Part shown: one piece after another, positions 1-9,525 of the stretch
Layout of the letters: the number at the start of each line of letters is the position of its first letter
How positions within the stretch are numbered: the first letter of the stretch is position 1
Assembly (NCBI RefSeq): GCF_905175375.1
Contig: NZ_CAJIMS010000001.1
Coordinates: forward strand, 744,001 to 808,000
Source of the DNA: Chryseobacterium aquaeductus
GTDB lineage: Bacteria > Bacteroidota > Bacteroidia > Flavobacteriales > Weeksellaceae
DNA: 64,000 bases
Direction: 5' to 3'
Notes under the pieces: model-generated
What the model saw: the letters and a program-made list of their open reading frames with translations, nothing else
Told to the model about the DNA's origin: nothing
The model's database searches: none
Position numbers and translations under genes: made by a program

Positions 1-11
1 TTTCTTACCCA

Positions 12-2096
12 TTGACTTTAGAAACATCCATAGAATTTGTAAAAGGAATCGGTCCTGAGCGAGCCAAACTCATCAAAAATGTGTTGGGAATTTCTACTGT
101 AGAAGATCTTCTGCACTTCTATCCTATTCGATATATCGACAAAAACAAAGTTTATAAAATAGGAAATCTTCAGGAAAGTAATCTTGAAATTCAATTGAAA
201 GGAAAAATCTCCAACGTACAGGAAATTCATAACGGAAAAATAAAAAGACTCACCGCAAAATTCAATGACGATACAGGAAGTATGGATCTGGTTTGGTTTC
301 AGTATTCAAAATGGCTGAAGGAGCAACTTCCGGTGAATCGTGAGGTTTTTATTTTTGGAAAAATCAACGCATTCAACAATCAGTTTTCGATGCCGCATCC
401 TGAAATTGAACTGGATGAAAAAAAGGAAAAAGACAATCGTTTAAGACCAATTTATCCTAGTTCTGAAAAACTGACGAAAAGAGGTTTGAATCAGAAATTT
501 TTTCAAGTTATTCTGAGAAATATCTGTAAAGAAATCCCGAATCTCATTCAGGAAAATCTTCCGGATTATTTGATGAATTCGATGAAATTTCTATCAAGAC
601 AACAGACTTACCTCAACATTCATTTTCCTGAAAATTTAGAATATTTTGAGAAAGCTAATTTCAGATTAAAATTTGAAGAATCATTCTTTTTTCAGTTGGG
701 TTTTGGATTAAAAAAAGCTCATCACAAAACAAAATCATACGGAAATCCGTTTCCGATTGTGGGAGATTATTTCACCGGTTTTTATGAAAACCATCTGCCT
801 TTTGAGCTTACCAATGCACAAAAACGAGTTTTAAAAGAAATCCGTCTCGACATGAAAAAGCCTATTCAAATGAACAGACTTTTGCAAGGTGATGTTGGAT
901 CAGGAAAAACGATGGTTGCATTATTAACGATGCTGATTGCACTCGACAATGGTTTCCAAAGTTGTTTGATGGCGCCAACCGAAATTCTCGCTCAGCAACA
1001 TTACAACGGAATCAAAGATTTACTGAAAGACACAACTATTAAAGTCAATATTCTCACAGGTTCTGTAAAAGCTTCCGCACGAAAAATCATTCACGCAGAG
1101 CTGGAGAATGGCGAACTTTCAATTTTGGTGGGGACTCACGCTGTATTGGAAGACAAAGTGAAATTTAAAAATATTGGGCTAGCAATCATTGATGAACAAC
1201 ACAGATTTGGTGTCGCCCAAAGAGCCAAACTTTGGGCAAAAAACAGAATACCACCACATATTCTCGTAATGACTGCCACGCCTATCCCAAGAACTTTGGC
1301 GATGAGTTTTTATTCTGATCTGGATGTTTCTGTGATTGACGAAATGCCTGTCGGGAGAAAACCGATCATCACAGCTCACCGAAGAGAAAAAGACCGAACT
1401 TTCGTTTATAATTTCTGTCGTGATGAAATCAGAAAAGGAAGACAAATCTATTTTGTGTATCCGCTAATTGAGGAGTCTGAAACTTTAGATTATAAAAATC
1501 TGATGGAAGGTTTAGAACACGTCATGCAATCTTTCTCAGATTACAATGTGGCAATGCTTCACGGAAGAATGAAACCCGACGAAAAAGATGTAGCCATGAA
1601 TTATTTTGCATCCGGAAAAGCAGAAATAATGGTCGCAACAACTGTAATCGAAGTCGGCGTCAATGTTCCAAATGCTTCTGTAATGGTGATTGAAAGTGCT
1701 GAAAGATTCGGTTTATCTCAACTTCACCAGTTGCGAGGTCGTGTCGGAAGAGGTGCCGAACAAAGTTATTGCATCCTAATGACTTCAGATAAATTATCTA
1801 CAGAAAGCCGAACAAGAATTAAAACGATGACGGAAACGAATGATGGTTTTAAAATTTCTGAAGTTGATATGCAGTTGCGTGGTCCGGGAGACATTTTGGG
1901 AACACAACAAAGCGGTGTGGTTGATTTTAAAAAACTGGATTTAGTAAATGATTCAGAAATTATTAAAAACACCAAAAACATGGTCGAAAAAATTTTAGAA
2001 GCCGACCCTTTGCTTGCAAGGATTGACCATCAAATTATCAAAAATTACTATCTGCAATATTATAAAGGTAAAAATAAGTGGAGTAAAATTTCTTAG
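12..2096 (+). CDS. recG: ATP-dependent DNA helicase RecG
   Basis: RecG remodels stalled replication forks and Holliday junctions in the cytoplasm. The N-terminal part is the OB-fold wedge region. The helicase core shows Walker A GDVGSGKT (about residues 293-300), the DEQH box in IDEQHRFG, motif III MTATPIPRT, and motif VI in QLRGRVGRG. Length (about 694 aa) fits the family. The start is uncertain: position 12 is a TTG, and the frame stays open to the window edge (TCT TAC CCA before it), so the true start may lie a few codons or more outside the window. It ends 35 bp before the convergent GNAT gene. Function is clear from the motifs; only the 5' end is doubtful. Confidence 0.95.
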   Translation: MTLETSIEFVKGIGPERAKLIKNVLGISTVEDLLHFYPIRYIDKNKVYKIGNLQESNLEIQLKGKISNVQEIHNGKIKRLTAKFNDDTGSMDLVWFQYSKWLKEQLPVNREVFIFGKINAFNNQFSMPHPEIELDEKKEKDNRLRPIYPSSEKLTKRGLNQKFFQVILRNICKEIPNLIQENLPDYLMNSMKFLSRQQTYLNIHFPENLEYFEKANFRLKFEESFFFQLGFGLKKAHHKTKSYGNPFPIVGDYFTGFYENHLPFELTNAQKRVLKEIRLDMKKPIQMNRLLQGDVGSGKTMVALLTMLIALDNGFQSCLMAPTEILAQQHYNGIKDLLKDTTIKVNILTGSVKASARKIIHAELENGELSILVGTHAVLEDKVKFKNIGLAIIDEQHRFGVAQRAKLWAKNRIPPHILVMTATPIPRTLAMSFYSDLDVSVIDEMPVGRKPIITAHRREKDRTFVYNFCRDEIRKGRQIYFVYPLIEESETLDYKNLMEGLEHVMQSFSDYNVAMLHGRMKPDEKDVAMNYFASGKAEIMVATTVIEVGVNVPNASVMVIESAERFGLSQLHQLRGRVGRGAEQSYCILMTSDKLSTESRTRIKTMTETNDGFKISEVDMQLRGPGDILGTQQSGVVDFKKLDLVNDSEIIKNTKNMVEKILEADPLLARIDHQIIKNYYLQYYKGKNKWSKIS

Positions 2097-2131
2097 GAGT
2101 ATGTTTTGGCTAAAGCCCGTTTCTATTGATC

Positions 2132-2629
2132 TCAAAGCATTATCTCCATCAAATAATCATCCATCACAAAACCATTTCCAATATCAAAAACACCTTCACC
2201 ATAAATTGTATATCCTTGAGATTCGTAAAAATTCTTTGCCGAATTGTATTTGTTGACGTTTAAAATAATTCTGTTATCACCATTTTCTTTTACTTTTTCA
2301 TTCAAAAATGTAAGCGTTTTTTTACCTAAACCTTTTCCCTTACTTTCCGGAACCAGATAAATTCGGTGAAGTTTTGTGGTGTTTTTTTCATAATGATTTT
2401 CGTAGCCTAGAAAACCATTGTAAGAATTTGAAATTTCATCAAAAATCAGAAAATAATGATAATTTGGATTTCTTAAATGTTCTGAAATTTCAGATTTGGA
2501 ATACATTGTTGTGAGCATGTATTCCATTTGTTCTTTTGACAGAATTTCTGCGTAAGCATTTTCCCACGATCTTTTTGCCAAATCCTGAATGAGAGGAATA
2601 TCTTTTTCTGTTGCTTTGATTAATTTCAT
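2132..2629 (-). CDS. GNAT family N-acetyltransferase
   Basis: This 165-aa protein is a single GNAT-fold domain. The acetyl-CoA pyrophosphate loop is visible as PESKGKGLGK around residues 93-102, followed by the usual helix, and the C-terminal part (NVNKYNSAKNFYESQGY) is the typical GNAT ending. The substrate cannot be told from sequence: the family acetylates amines of small molecules, peptides or proteins. It stands alone, convergent with recG and upstream of nothing on the same strand. The start ATG at 2629 is followed by the expected N-terminal strand MKLIKATEKDI. Confidence 0.85.
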   Translation of the reverse strand: MKLIKATEKDIPLIQDLAKRSWENAYAEILSKEQMEYMLTTMYSKSEISEHLRNPNYHYFLIFDEISNSYNGFLGYENHYEKNTTKLHRIYLVPESKGKGLGKKTLTFLNEKVKENGDNRIILNVNKYNSAKNFYESQGYTIYGEGVFDIGNGFVMDDYLMEIML

Positions 2630-2814
2630 TTTTTGAAAATATATTTAAACACATTAGACACAAAGTTTTAAACCATTCTTGAAAATACTTTAGAACACTT
2701 TAGATGAAAATCAAAGATTTTAAAACTAATGTGTTCTACTCTTTTTTCAAACATAATAACTAAAAAAACTAATGTGACTAATGTGTTAAAAATTTAAAGT
2801 AAATATTTTAGATT

Positions 2815-2848
2815 AAAAAAGTGAAAAGCATCACACCTTTCACTTTTT
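2815..2848 (-). terminator. Terminator downstream of dapA
   Basis: Inverted repeat AAAAAGTGAAA / TTTCACTTTTT around an 11-nt loop, about 65 bp past the dapA stop. The A/T tracts on both sides allow it to act as an intrinsic terminator on the minus strand, and perhaps in both directions. Confidence 0.6.
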
Positions 2849-2913
2849 ATACATTTAAAACTAAGTGGAAAATTTCACAATTCACTTGCGAAGCAAAATT
2901 GACCATTCCTATT

Positions 2914-3786
2914 TTAAATTTTCGCCATTTCAGTTTTAATTTTTGCATACAATCCTTCTGAAGCAGGAACAAGTGGAAGTCTCAAATAATTTTTGATTAA
3001 CCCTTTTTCAGCCAAAACAACTTTAATTCCGCAAGGATTTCCTTCAGCAAAAATCAGTCTTGTGATTTCTACCAATTTATTATGAATTTCATACGCCTCA
3101 TCCACTTTTTTATCAAAAGCCAACTGAACCATCGTAGAAAATTCTTTCGGATAACCTTGTCCGATTACAGAAATAACGCCGTCTCCACCTGCCAAAGTAA
3201 CTGGTAGCGTAAATTCGTCATCACCAGAAACTAAAGAAAATCCTTCAGGTTTCTTTCTTAAAATATCAAAATACTGAAGAATATTTGGTGAAGCTTCTTT
3301 TATTAAAAACAAATTCGGGAATTCATTTGCTAAACGCAAAGTGGTTTCTGCCTCAACGTTTTGTCCGGTTCTTGAAGGAACGTTGTAAATGATGATGTTT
3401 TTTCCGGTAGAAGCCAAAGCTTTGTAATGCTGATAAAGACCTTCCTGATTAGGCTTATTGTAATATGGAGAAACCGATAATACTGCTTCAAAATCAGATA
3501 AATCTGTTTCTTCGATCTGCTGTTTGACTTCAAGAGTATTGTTTCCGCCAATTCCTAAAATCAAAGGAAGACGTTTATTATTCACCTTAATGATGTGTTC
3601 TACCACCTGTTTCTTCTCATCAGAAGAAAGTGTAGCAGCTTCCGCTGTAGTTCCCAATACTACCAAATAGTTGGTTCCGTTTTCGATGTTGTATTCAACA
3701 AGTTTTGTCAAACTATCGAAGTCTACGGATAAATCTTCATTAAAGGGCGTTACCAAAGCAACACCTACTCCTTTTAAAATGCTCAT
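2914..3786 (-). CDS. dapA: 4-hydroxy-tetrahydrodipicolinate synthase
   Basis: DapA condenses pyruvate with aspartate semialdehyde, the first committed step toward diaminopimelate and lysine. The 290-aa protein is a TIM barrel with the GTTAEA loop near residue 45, the SPYYNKP tyrosine segment near 107, the catalytic tyrosine in IIYNVPSRTG, and the Schiff-base lysine in FLIKEAS. Length is normal. It is single, divergent from the nucleotidase pair and followed by a hairpin terminator. Related N-acetylneuraminate or KDG aldolases share this fold, but the YNVPSRTG context and lack of sugar-gene neighbours favour DapA. Confidence 0.93.
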   Translation of the reverse strand: MSILKGVGVALVTPFNEDLSVDFDSLTKLVEYNIENGTNYLVVLGTTAEAATLSSDEKKQVVEHIIKVNNKRLPLILGIGGNNTLEVKQQIEETDLSDFEAVLSVSPYYNKPNQEGLYQHYKALASTGKNIIIYNVPSRTGQNVEAETTLRLANEFPNLFLIKEASPNILQYFDILRKKPEGFSLVSGDDEFTLPVTLAGGDGVISVIGQGYPKEFSTMVQLAFDKKVDEAYEIHNKLVEITRLIFAEGNPCGIKVVLAEKGLIKNYLRLPLVPASEGLYAKIKTEMAKI

Positions 3787-3867
3787 CTGTTCGAATTATT
3801 TTCTCCAAATTTAATAATTTCATACAAGAATTTACAATATTTAAACCTGTTTTATTATACATATAAT

Positions 3868-3875
3868 TATATTTG
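3868..3875 (+). promoter_or_regulatory. Bacteroidota -7 promoter box (TATATTTG)
   Basis: TATATTTG matches the TAnnTTTG -7 consensus of Bacteroidota housekeeping promoters and lies 18 bp before the ATG of the nucleotidase C-domain gene. No good TTG box is seen at the expected 19-bp spacing upstream, so the call is tentative. Confidence 0.45.
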
Positions 3876-3892
3876 CATATACTAAAGACATT

Positions 3893-4648
3893 ATGCAAAA
3901 TAAATTCTTATTACTAGGGATTGCCTTGTTTTCGCTCACAGCCTGTAAAACGACATCGTTGCAGGTTGCCAATGTGCAGACGCAAAAGAACATTTCTATT
4001 AATCAAGATCTGAAGACTGATGAAGATTTTGCTAAGTTTATCGAGCCTTATACTTTGAAGCTCAACAAAGAAATGAACCAAAAAATTTCTCACACCAATG
4101 TAGACCTTACAAAGGAGGGAGACAACAGCAATCTCGGAAATCTTTTGGCAGACTATACTTTTGACGGAGCAAATGTTTGGGCAAAAGCAAATTTGAATAA
4201 AAACATTGATGCAGCTTTAATCAATATTGGTGGAATCCGCACAACCATTGGTAAAGGTGATATTCTTCTGAAAAATGTTTTTGAAGTGATGCCGTTTGAA
4301 AATGAAGTCATTATCATGAAGATGAAAGGCTCTGATCTGCAGGGTTTATTTGATTATTACGCAAAAAATCAGAAAAATAATCCTGTCTCTCATTTGTATA
4401 TCGAAACGAATAATGGAGCCCTTTCAAAAAATTTAATCAATGGAAATCCTGTGAATCCGACTCAGGATTATTATATTGCAACCTCTGATTATTTAGCATT
4501 GGGTGGTGATAATATGAAGTTTTTCAGCAAGGGAGAATATATTGCAACAGGCATAAAATTGAGGGATTTGTTTATTGAATATTTTAAAAACGATAAAGAG
4601 ATCAATCCTAAAGAAGATGTTCGTTTAAATTTTATCGGAAAGAAGTAA
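3893..4648 (+). CDS. 5'-nucleotidase C-terminal domain lipoprotein (UshA C-half)
   Basis: The 251-aa product starts with a lipoprotein signal (lipobox LTAC, residues 15-18) and then holds one 5'-nucleotidase C-terminal domain. Visible family marks are NLGNLLADY, the substrate-loop-like INIGGIRTT, FEVMPFENE and SDYLALGGDN. In UshA-type enzymes this domain binds the nucleotide base while the N-terminal metallophosphatase domain does catalysis. Here the two domains are separate genes, and the stop codon overlaps the start of the catalytic partner (TAATG), so the two are probably translated together and pair at the envelope. Confidence 0.88.
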   Translation: MQNKFLLLGIALFSLTACKTTSLQVANVQTQKNISINQDLKTDEDFAKFIEPYTLKLNKEMNQKISHTNVDLTKEGDNSNLGNLLADYTFDGANVWAKANLNKNIDAALINIGGIRTTIGKGDILLKNVFEVMPFENEVIIMKMKGSDLQGLFDYYAKNQKNNPVSHLYIETNNGALSKNLINGNPVNPTQDYYIATSDYLALGGDNMKFFSKGEYIATGIKLRDLFIEYFKNDKEINPKEDVRLNFIGKK

Positions 4649-5598
4649 TGGATAGAAAAACTTTTTTAAAAACGATAACAGGCGGAACTTTAGCAATGAC
4701 TTTAGCTCCGAATCTGATGATGGCGGACGAATTGAGTTTAAATTCTTTTTCCGCAGCCAATAAACTCACCATTCTTCATACCAACGATCAGCACAGCAGA
4801 ATTGAACCTTTTGATGAAAGCTATACCAGAAATCCCAATCAAGGTGGTTTCGCCAGAAGAGCAAGTTTGATTCAGAAGATCAGAAGTGAAGAAAACAATC
4901 TTCTGTTGCTTGATTCCGGAGATATTTTTCAAGGAACTCCCTACTTTAATTTTTTTGGTGGCGAATTGGAATTCAAACTGATGTCGATGATGAAGTACGA
5001 TGCTTCTACGATGGGAAATCATGATTTTGACAATGGTCTGGATGGATTTTTAAAGGTTTTACCAAACGCTCAATTTCCATTTATCTGCTCAAATTATGAT
5101 TTTAAAAATACTATTTTAGACGGTAAAACTTCACAGTATAAAATCTTCAACAAAAACGGAATTAAAGTCGGAATTTTCGGAGTGGGAATTCAACTTGATG
5201 GTTTGGTGGGCAAAAAACAATATAAAGAAACTATTTATCAAGATCCGGTAGAAGTTGCTCAACACTATTCCAATTTTTTAAAAAATGAAAAGAAATGTGA
5301 TCTGGTCATTTGTCTTTCACATATTGGCTATGATTACCGAGACGAACCGGAAAAAATAAGTGATAAAATTTTAGCTTCAAAAACTGAAAATATTGACTTA
5401 ATTTTGGGAGGTCACACCCATACTTTTTTACCAGAACCACAGACGTTCCAAAACAGACAGGGAAAAAATGTTTTGGTGAACCAAGTAGGATGGGCAGGTC
5501 TTCTTCTGGGAAGGATAGACTTCTTTTTTGATAAAAATAAAAACGTACAAAAGATTTCCTGGAACAACCAGGCAATTGACAGCAATATAAAAGCATAA
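4648..5598 (+). CDS. Metallophosphatase, 5'-nucleotidase N-half
   Basis: This 316-aa protein carries the calcineurin-like metallophosphoesterase core: LHTNDQHSR (metal ligands D and H), LDSGDIFQGTPY, GNHDFDNG, LSHIGYD and GGHTHTF. It likely hydrolyses nucleotides or related phosphate esters outside the cytoplasm. The N-terminus (DRKTFLK, then a hydrophobic stretch ending near MMADE) resembles a Tat signal but lacks the second arginine, so its export route is unclear. It lacks the C-terminal substrate domain, which the overlapping upstream gene supplies. Confidence 0.9.
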   Translation: MDRKTFLKTITGGTLAMTLAPNLMMADELSLNSFSAANKLTILHTNDQHSRIEPFDESYTRNPNQGGFARRASLIQKIRSEENNLLLLDSGDIFQGTPYFNFFGGELEFKLMSMMKYDASTMGNHDFDNGLDGFLKVLPNAQFPFICSNYDFKNTILDGKTSQYKIFNKNGIKVGIFGVGIQLDGLVGKKQYKETIYQDPVEVAQHYSNFLKNEKKCDLVICLSHIGYDYRDEPEKISDKILASKTENIDLILGGHTHTFLPEPQTFQNRQGKNVLVNQVGWAGLLLGRIDFFFDKNKNVQKISWNNQAIDSNIKA

Positions 5599-5666
5599 TA
5601 GGAAATCGTCATGTTGTGAGCAATGCAGATTCAACGATTGCATACATGACGTTTAAAAATTTAAAT

Positions 5667-7958
5667 ATGAAAAAACTCTCTATAATTTCTCTGGGTATTT
5701 TGGCATCTTTCCAATTGATGAATGCTCAAAATATTTCATCAAAAAAATGGGCAGATTTATTTTCTTACAACAATGTTCTGGCATTGAAAGAAGATAACGG
5801 AAAAATAATTGCAGCCACAGAAAATGGGATTTTCTATTATACAATTTCAACCGGAGAAATTTCAAAACTTTCTAAAGCAAATGGACTCCACGAAGTTAAA
5901 ATCTCCGCTTTTGATTATAATCCTCAAACAAAAATTGGTCTCGTAGGGTACGAAAACGGATCATTGGATGTGATTTCACCACAAGGCATTACTTACATAG
6001 TAGATATTCCTATTGCAACAGGATATAACGCAAGTAAAAAAATCAATCATATATCTATTACAGGTGACAGAGCTGTGGTATCTGTGGGATATGGAGTTTC
6101 TATTTTTAATTTACAGAATAAAGAATTCGGAGATTCTGCCTTTTTTGTAACCGGAGGAATTTATCAGGCGAGTAACGAAGCTACAATCAAAGATAATAAA
6201 GTTTTTTCTGTAACCAACACCGGATTAAAAACCCATGAACTGAATACCACTTTCCCTGTTTTCTCTACCTGGACTACAGAATTAGCCGGTAATTTTACAG
6301 AAATAGATTCTGAAAACACACTGGCTTTCTCATCTGCAACAGCAACATATATCTATAATAACGGTGTTTCTACCCCAATAGCCCAGACTTTTGCAAATGT
6401 GAGTGATGTGGTGGTGAATGCTGATAATATCATCATCACAGATGCGAGCAGAATTTACAGTTACAGCAATACCGGAACATTTTCGGGATCTGTAACAGTA
6501 GGAGAAGATTGTAACACTGCTACAAAAGTTGGTTCAAAAATTTTCTGTGGTACTGTTTTATCCGGCTTAAAGAGTGAAGATAACCTCATCTATAAACCAG
6601 ACGGACCGTACTTTAATTATTCCTACAAAATCAGATTATTGAATGACAATCAGCTTTTGGTATCATCTGGAGGTAGAGCAGATGCATTTAACATCAGTTT
6701 ATCAAATCCAAAAAATCCCGGATTTTATTTCTATAATGGCTCAGAATGGATTTATTCATCATACTTTCTTGGGAACACAACCACTTTTAATATCTTAGAT
6801 GTAATTGCTGATCCTGTAAATACGAATGAATATTTCTTCACCAATTACAACAATGCTCCGGGGCACGGTATTTACAAGATGAAATATAATTCCGGAAGCA
6901 AAGATTTTGAATTTGTAAAAAGGTATAGTTTAGATGCAATAGATCCTTCACTACCTTTAAATAATTTTCTCAACAGACCTGTGGGTTTTGCGGCTGACGA
7001 TCAAAACAATCTTTTTGCAAGCATTGCATTTGCCGGCGATACTGGTATATTACCTGCAATCACATATTATGACAGAGCTGCAGACAATTTTTTAATAAAA
7101 TACCTTACAGGCCTTGCAAGTAATGGTGCTCAACTGCCATTGTATTATGAAAATTTATTTTGGATTCCTTTGCCAAGAACAAATAATTTTCTTGTGTATG
7201 ATACGAAAAAAAGTCAAAGTCTTTCTGATGACACGACCATATTATTAGGTGAATCAAACGGCTTACCTGCTAATTCTGAAGGAACTGTTTCTATTGCATT
7301 TGATAAAGATGGCGATGCCTGGATAGGAAACACAACAGGTTTGAGAATACTTCCGAATGCAAGGGCTGAAATACAAAATGATCCCACTGTAGAACCTATC
7401 GTGGTAGAACAGGCTGGTCTTGCAGAAGAATTATTCAGAGATTCTCAGGTTTTACAAGTGGAAGTAGATGGTGGAAATCAAAAATGGGTATCTATCGATG
7501 GTGGTGGAGTTTATTATTTGTCTGCATCCGGTGAGCAGGTTATTAAACGTTTTACGAAAGAAAACTCGCCGCTTCCTACCAACAGCGTTACAGATATTAA
7601 AGTTGACAGAAAGACGGGAAAAGTATATTTCGTAACGTATCAAGGTATTGTAACCTATCAAGGCGATGTTGCTGATGTAACATCTGATTTCGGGAATGTT
7701 TTGGTTTATCCAAATCCTGTTGTTTATGCACAGTTTAAAGGAAAAGTGACCATCAAAGGATTAGCAGAGAAAACAAACATAAGAATTACAGATGCTGCCG
7801 GAAATATTGTTCACTCTGCCATTGCAAGATCAGGATATTACGAATGGGATCTCAATAACCAAAAAGGAAAAAGAGTAGCGTCCGGAATTTATTTTGTACT
7901 GATGACCAATGAGGATGCAAGCGATAAAGCAACTGCAAAAATAGCTGTTGTTAATTAA
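5667..7958 (+). CDS. porZ: Type IX secretion protein PorZ, beta-propeller family
   Basis: A 764-aa secreted protein. PorZ is part of the surface attachment complex of the type IX secretion system, where it helps PorU cleave cargo C-terminal signals and attach cargo to LPS. The body is made of propeller-like repeats (for example ENGIFYYTISTG and DGDAWIGNTTGLRILP). The end (from about NVLVYPNPV, through GYYEWDLNNQKG, to ASGIYFVLM) is a type IX sorting domain. The start was set at the ATG at 5667, because MKKLSIISLGILASFQLMNAQ is a good signal peptide; an upstream in-frame start at 5616 would bury it. It overlaps recO by one base (TAATG). Confidence 0.85.
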   Translation: MKKLSIISLGILASFQLMNAQNISSKKWADLFSYNNVLALKEDNGKIIAATENGIFYYTISTGEISKLSKANGLHEVKISAFDYNPQTKIGLVGYENGSLDVISPQGITYIVDIPIATGYNASKKINHISITGDRAVVSVGYGVSIFNLQNKEFGDSAFFVTGGIYQASNEATIKDNKVFSVTNTGLKTHELNTTFPVFSTWTTELAGNFTEIDSENTLAFSSATATYIYNNGVSTPIAQTFANVSDVVVNADNIIITDASRIYSYSNTGTFSGSVTVGEDCNTATKVGSKIFCGTVLSGLKSEDNLIYKPDGPYFNYSYKIRLLNDNQLLVSSGGRADAFNISLSNPKNPGFYFYNGSEWIYSSYFLGNTTTFNILDVIADPVNTNEYFFTNYNNAPGHGIYKMKYNSGSKDFEFVKRYSLDAIDPSLPLNNFLNRPVGFAADDQNNLFASIAFAGDTGILPAITYYDRAADNFLIKYLTGLASNGAQLPLYYENLFWIPLPRTNNFLVYDTKKSQSLSDDTTILLGESNGLPANSEGTVSIAFDKDGDAWIGNTTGLRILPNARAEIQNDPTVEPIVVEQAGLAEELFRDSQVLQVEVDGGNQKWVSIDGGGVYYLSASGEQVIKRFTKENSPLPTNSVTDIKVDRKTGKVYFVTYQGIVTYQGDVADVTSDFGNVLVYPNPVVYAQFKGKVTIKGLAEKTNIRITDAAGNIVHSAIARSGYYEWDLNNQKGKRVASGIYFVLMTNEDASDKATAKIAVVN

Positions 7959-8644
7959 TGAATTCTCAAAACGGTTTTTTACTATCATTTATAAAATATG
8001 GTGAAAATGATGCAATTCTGCATTGTTTTACCGAAGAGGAAGGCTTTCAGACTTATTTTTTGAAAGGTATCTATACCAAAAGAAATAAGAAGAAAGCCTT
8101 TCTTTTGCCTTTGAATAAACTAAACTTTCAGATTCGGATTGGTAAAAGTGGAAGTATGCAGACCATTTCAAATCTTGAAATGCTTGATCTGCATGATGTT
8201 TATACAGACATCAAAGCCAATACAGTTGTATTTTTTATTTCAGACTTTTTAAATCAAATTTTAAGAGATGAAAATAAAAACCTCAACTTTTTTTATCTTA
8301 TCGAAGAATTTATTGATCAGCTGGGTAGCAAAAATTACCAGTCTCATCTTATTTTCTTAATTAAATTATTAAAAATTCAAGGTGTCGCACCACTTTTGAA
8401 CGAAGGAAGTTTCCTAGATCCGGAAACCGGAACATTTTCTCCTTTTGCCAATCATCTACTATTTGATGAAGAAATTTCTTTATTTTGGAAGACAATTATT
8501 TCATCTTCTAATCCTTACGAAATCAAAATTCCATCGTCGAAAAGAAAAAATCTTTTAGACAGTATTTTGGTGTACTACCATTATCATATTTCAGATTTTA
8601 AAACTCCCAATTCTTTAGAAATTATTCAACAGATTTTCGAATAA
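7958..8644 (+). CDS. recO: DNA repair protein RecO
   Basis: RecO acts with RecF and RecR to load RecA on SSB-coated gapped DNA. The 228-aa protein has the N-terminal OB-fold (GFLLSFIKYGENDAILHCFT, then YFLKGIYTKRNKKKAFLLP) and a helical C-terminal part with APLLNEG and a FSPFA segment in the normal place. It has no obvious zinc-binding cysteine cluster, which is common in this phylum. Its ATG overlaps the porZ stop, so it is co-transcribed with a secretion gene. Confidence 0.88.
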   Translation: MNSQNGFLLSFIKYGENDAILHCFTEEEGFQTYFLKGIYTKRNKKKAFLLPLNKLNFQIRIGKSGSMQTISNLEMLDLHDVYTDIKANTVVFFISDFLNQILRDENKNLNFFYLIEEFIDQLGSKNYQSHLIFLIKLLKIQGVAPLLNEGSFLDPETGTFSPFANHLLFDEEISLFWKTIISSSNPYEIKIPSSKRKNLLDSILVYYHYHISDFKTPNSLEIIQQIFE

Positions 8645-8645
8645 A

Positions 8646-9455
8646 TCAGCCATTATCGGCAAAACTTTCCAAACTGGTCATTCCGCCATCTACAAAAATA
8701 CTTGCTCCCGAAATATAATCTGCAAGATCACTTGCTAAGAACGCTGCGAGATTGCCTATATCTTTTGGTTGACCGATTCTGTTGTATGGAATAAGCTCCA
8801 GTAAAGAATTTAAAGCATCTTTAGTTTCCCAGGCTGCTTTATTAATGGGTGTTTGTATGGCTCCGGGACCAATGGAATTCACTCTTATTTTATCAGGTCC
8901 GTATTCTTGCGCCAAAGTCTGCATCAACATTTTGATAGCACCTTTGCTTGCTGCATAATTGGCATGACCTGCCCATGGAATAACCTCGTGTACCGAACTG
9001 ATGTGAATAATTTTACCGCAGGCAACGGAACGCGAAGTATCGATTCCGCGACGAAGAAATTCTTTGATGGCCTCTCTTGAGCAGAGAAAATGTCCTGTTA
9101 AATTTACATTCATCACCGCATTCCAATCATCCAAAGTCATTTCTGTGAATTTTGCATCTTTTTGAATTCCGGCATTATTGATCAGAATATCTACAGTTCC
9201 AAATTTTTCTATGACATCTTTAAACATTTTGATCACCTCATCTTCTTTCGAAACATCACATTGATAAGTGATTCCGTTTCCGCCTGCATCGGTGATTTCC
9301 TTTAAAACTTCCTGAGCGTTTTCTAAAGATTTTTCAGATGAATGATTGATGATCACCGTAGCTCCTGCTTCGGCGATTGATTTTGCGATTCCTGTTCCGA
9401 TGCCGCTGGATGCGCCGGTGATGATTGCAACTTGATTTTTTAATGATACTTCCAT
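8646..9455 (-). CDS. SDR family oxidoreductase, glucose 1-dehydrogenase-like
   Basis: The 269-aa protein is a classical short-chain dehydrogenase: coenzyme motif TGASSGIG near residue 14, NNAG in the middle, catalytic Ser in ISSVHEV, and YAASK as the YxxxK active site. The PGAIQTPI and DGGMTS segments close the fold. Overall layout is that of glucose 1-dehydrogenase-like SDRs, but the substrate cannot be fixed from sequence. The acidic residue that would set NAD versus NADP use is not clear (NHSSEK after strand 2 suggests NADP). It converges with recO, one base away. Confidence 0.85.
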   Translation of the reverse strand: MEVSLKNQVAIITGASSGIGTGIAKSIAEAGATVIINHSSEKSLENAQEVLKEITDAGGNGITYQCDVSKEDEVIKMFKDVIEKFGTVDILINNAGIQKDAKFTEMTLDDWNAVMNVNLTGHFLCSREAIKEFLRRGIDTSRSVACGKIIHISSVHEVIPWAGHANYAASKGAIKMLMQTLAQEYGPDKIRVNSIGPGAIQTPINKAAWETKDALNSLLELIPYNRIGQPKDIGNLAAFLASDLADYISGASIFVDGGMTSLESFADNG

Positions 9456-9525
9456 GATTTTTTCTATAATCTTTAAAGATCATTGAAAGTATCACGCCAA
9501 ACTTGGAATTTAACCTTTAGATATT

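Noticed and set aside
2914..3786. KDG aldolase working with the pectin genes
   Set aside because: Motifs fit DapA, the gene is far from the pectin island, and the island has its own kdgK and eda.
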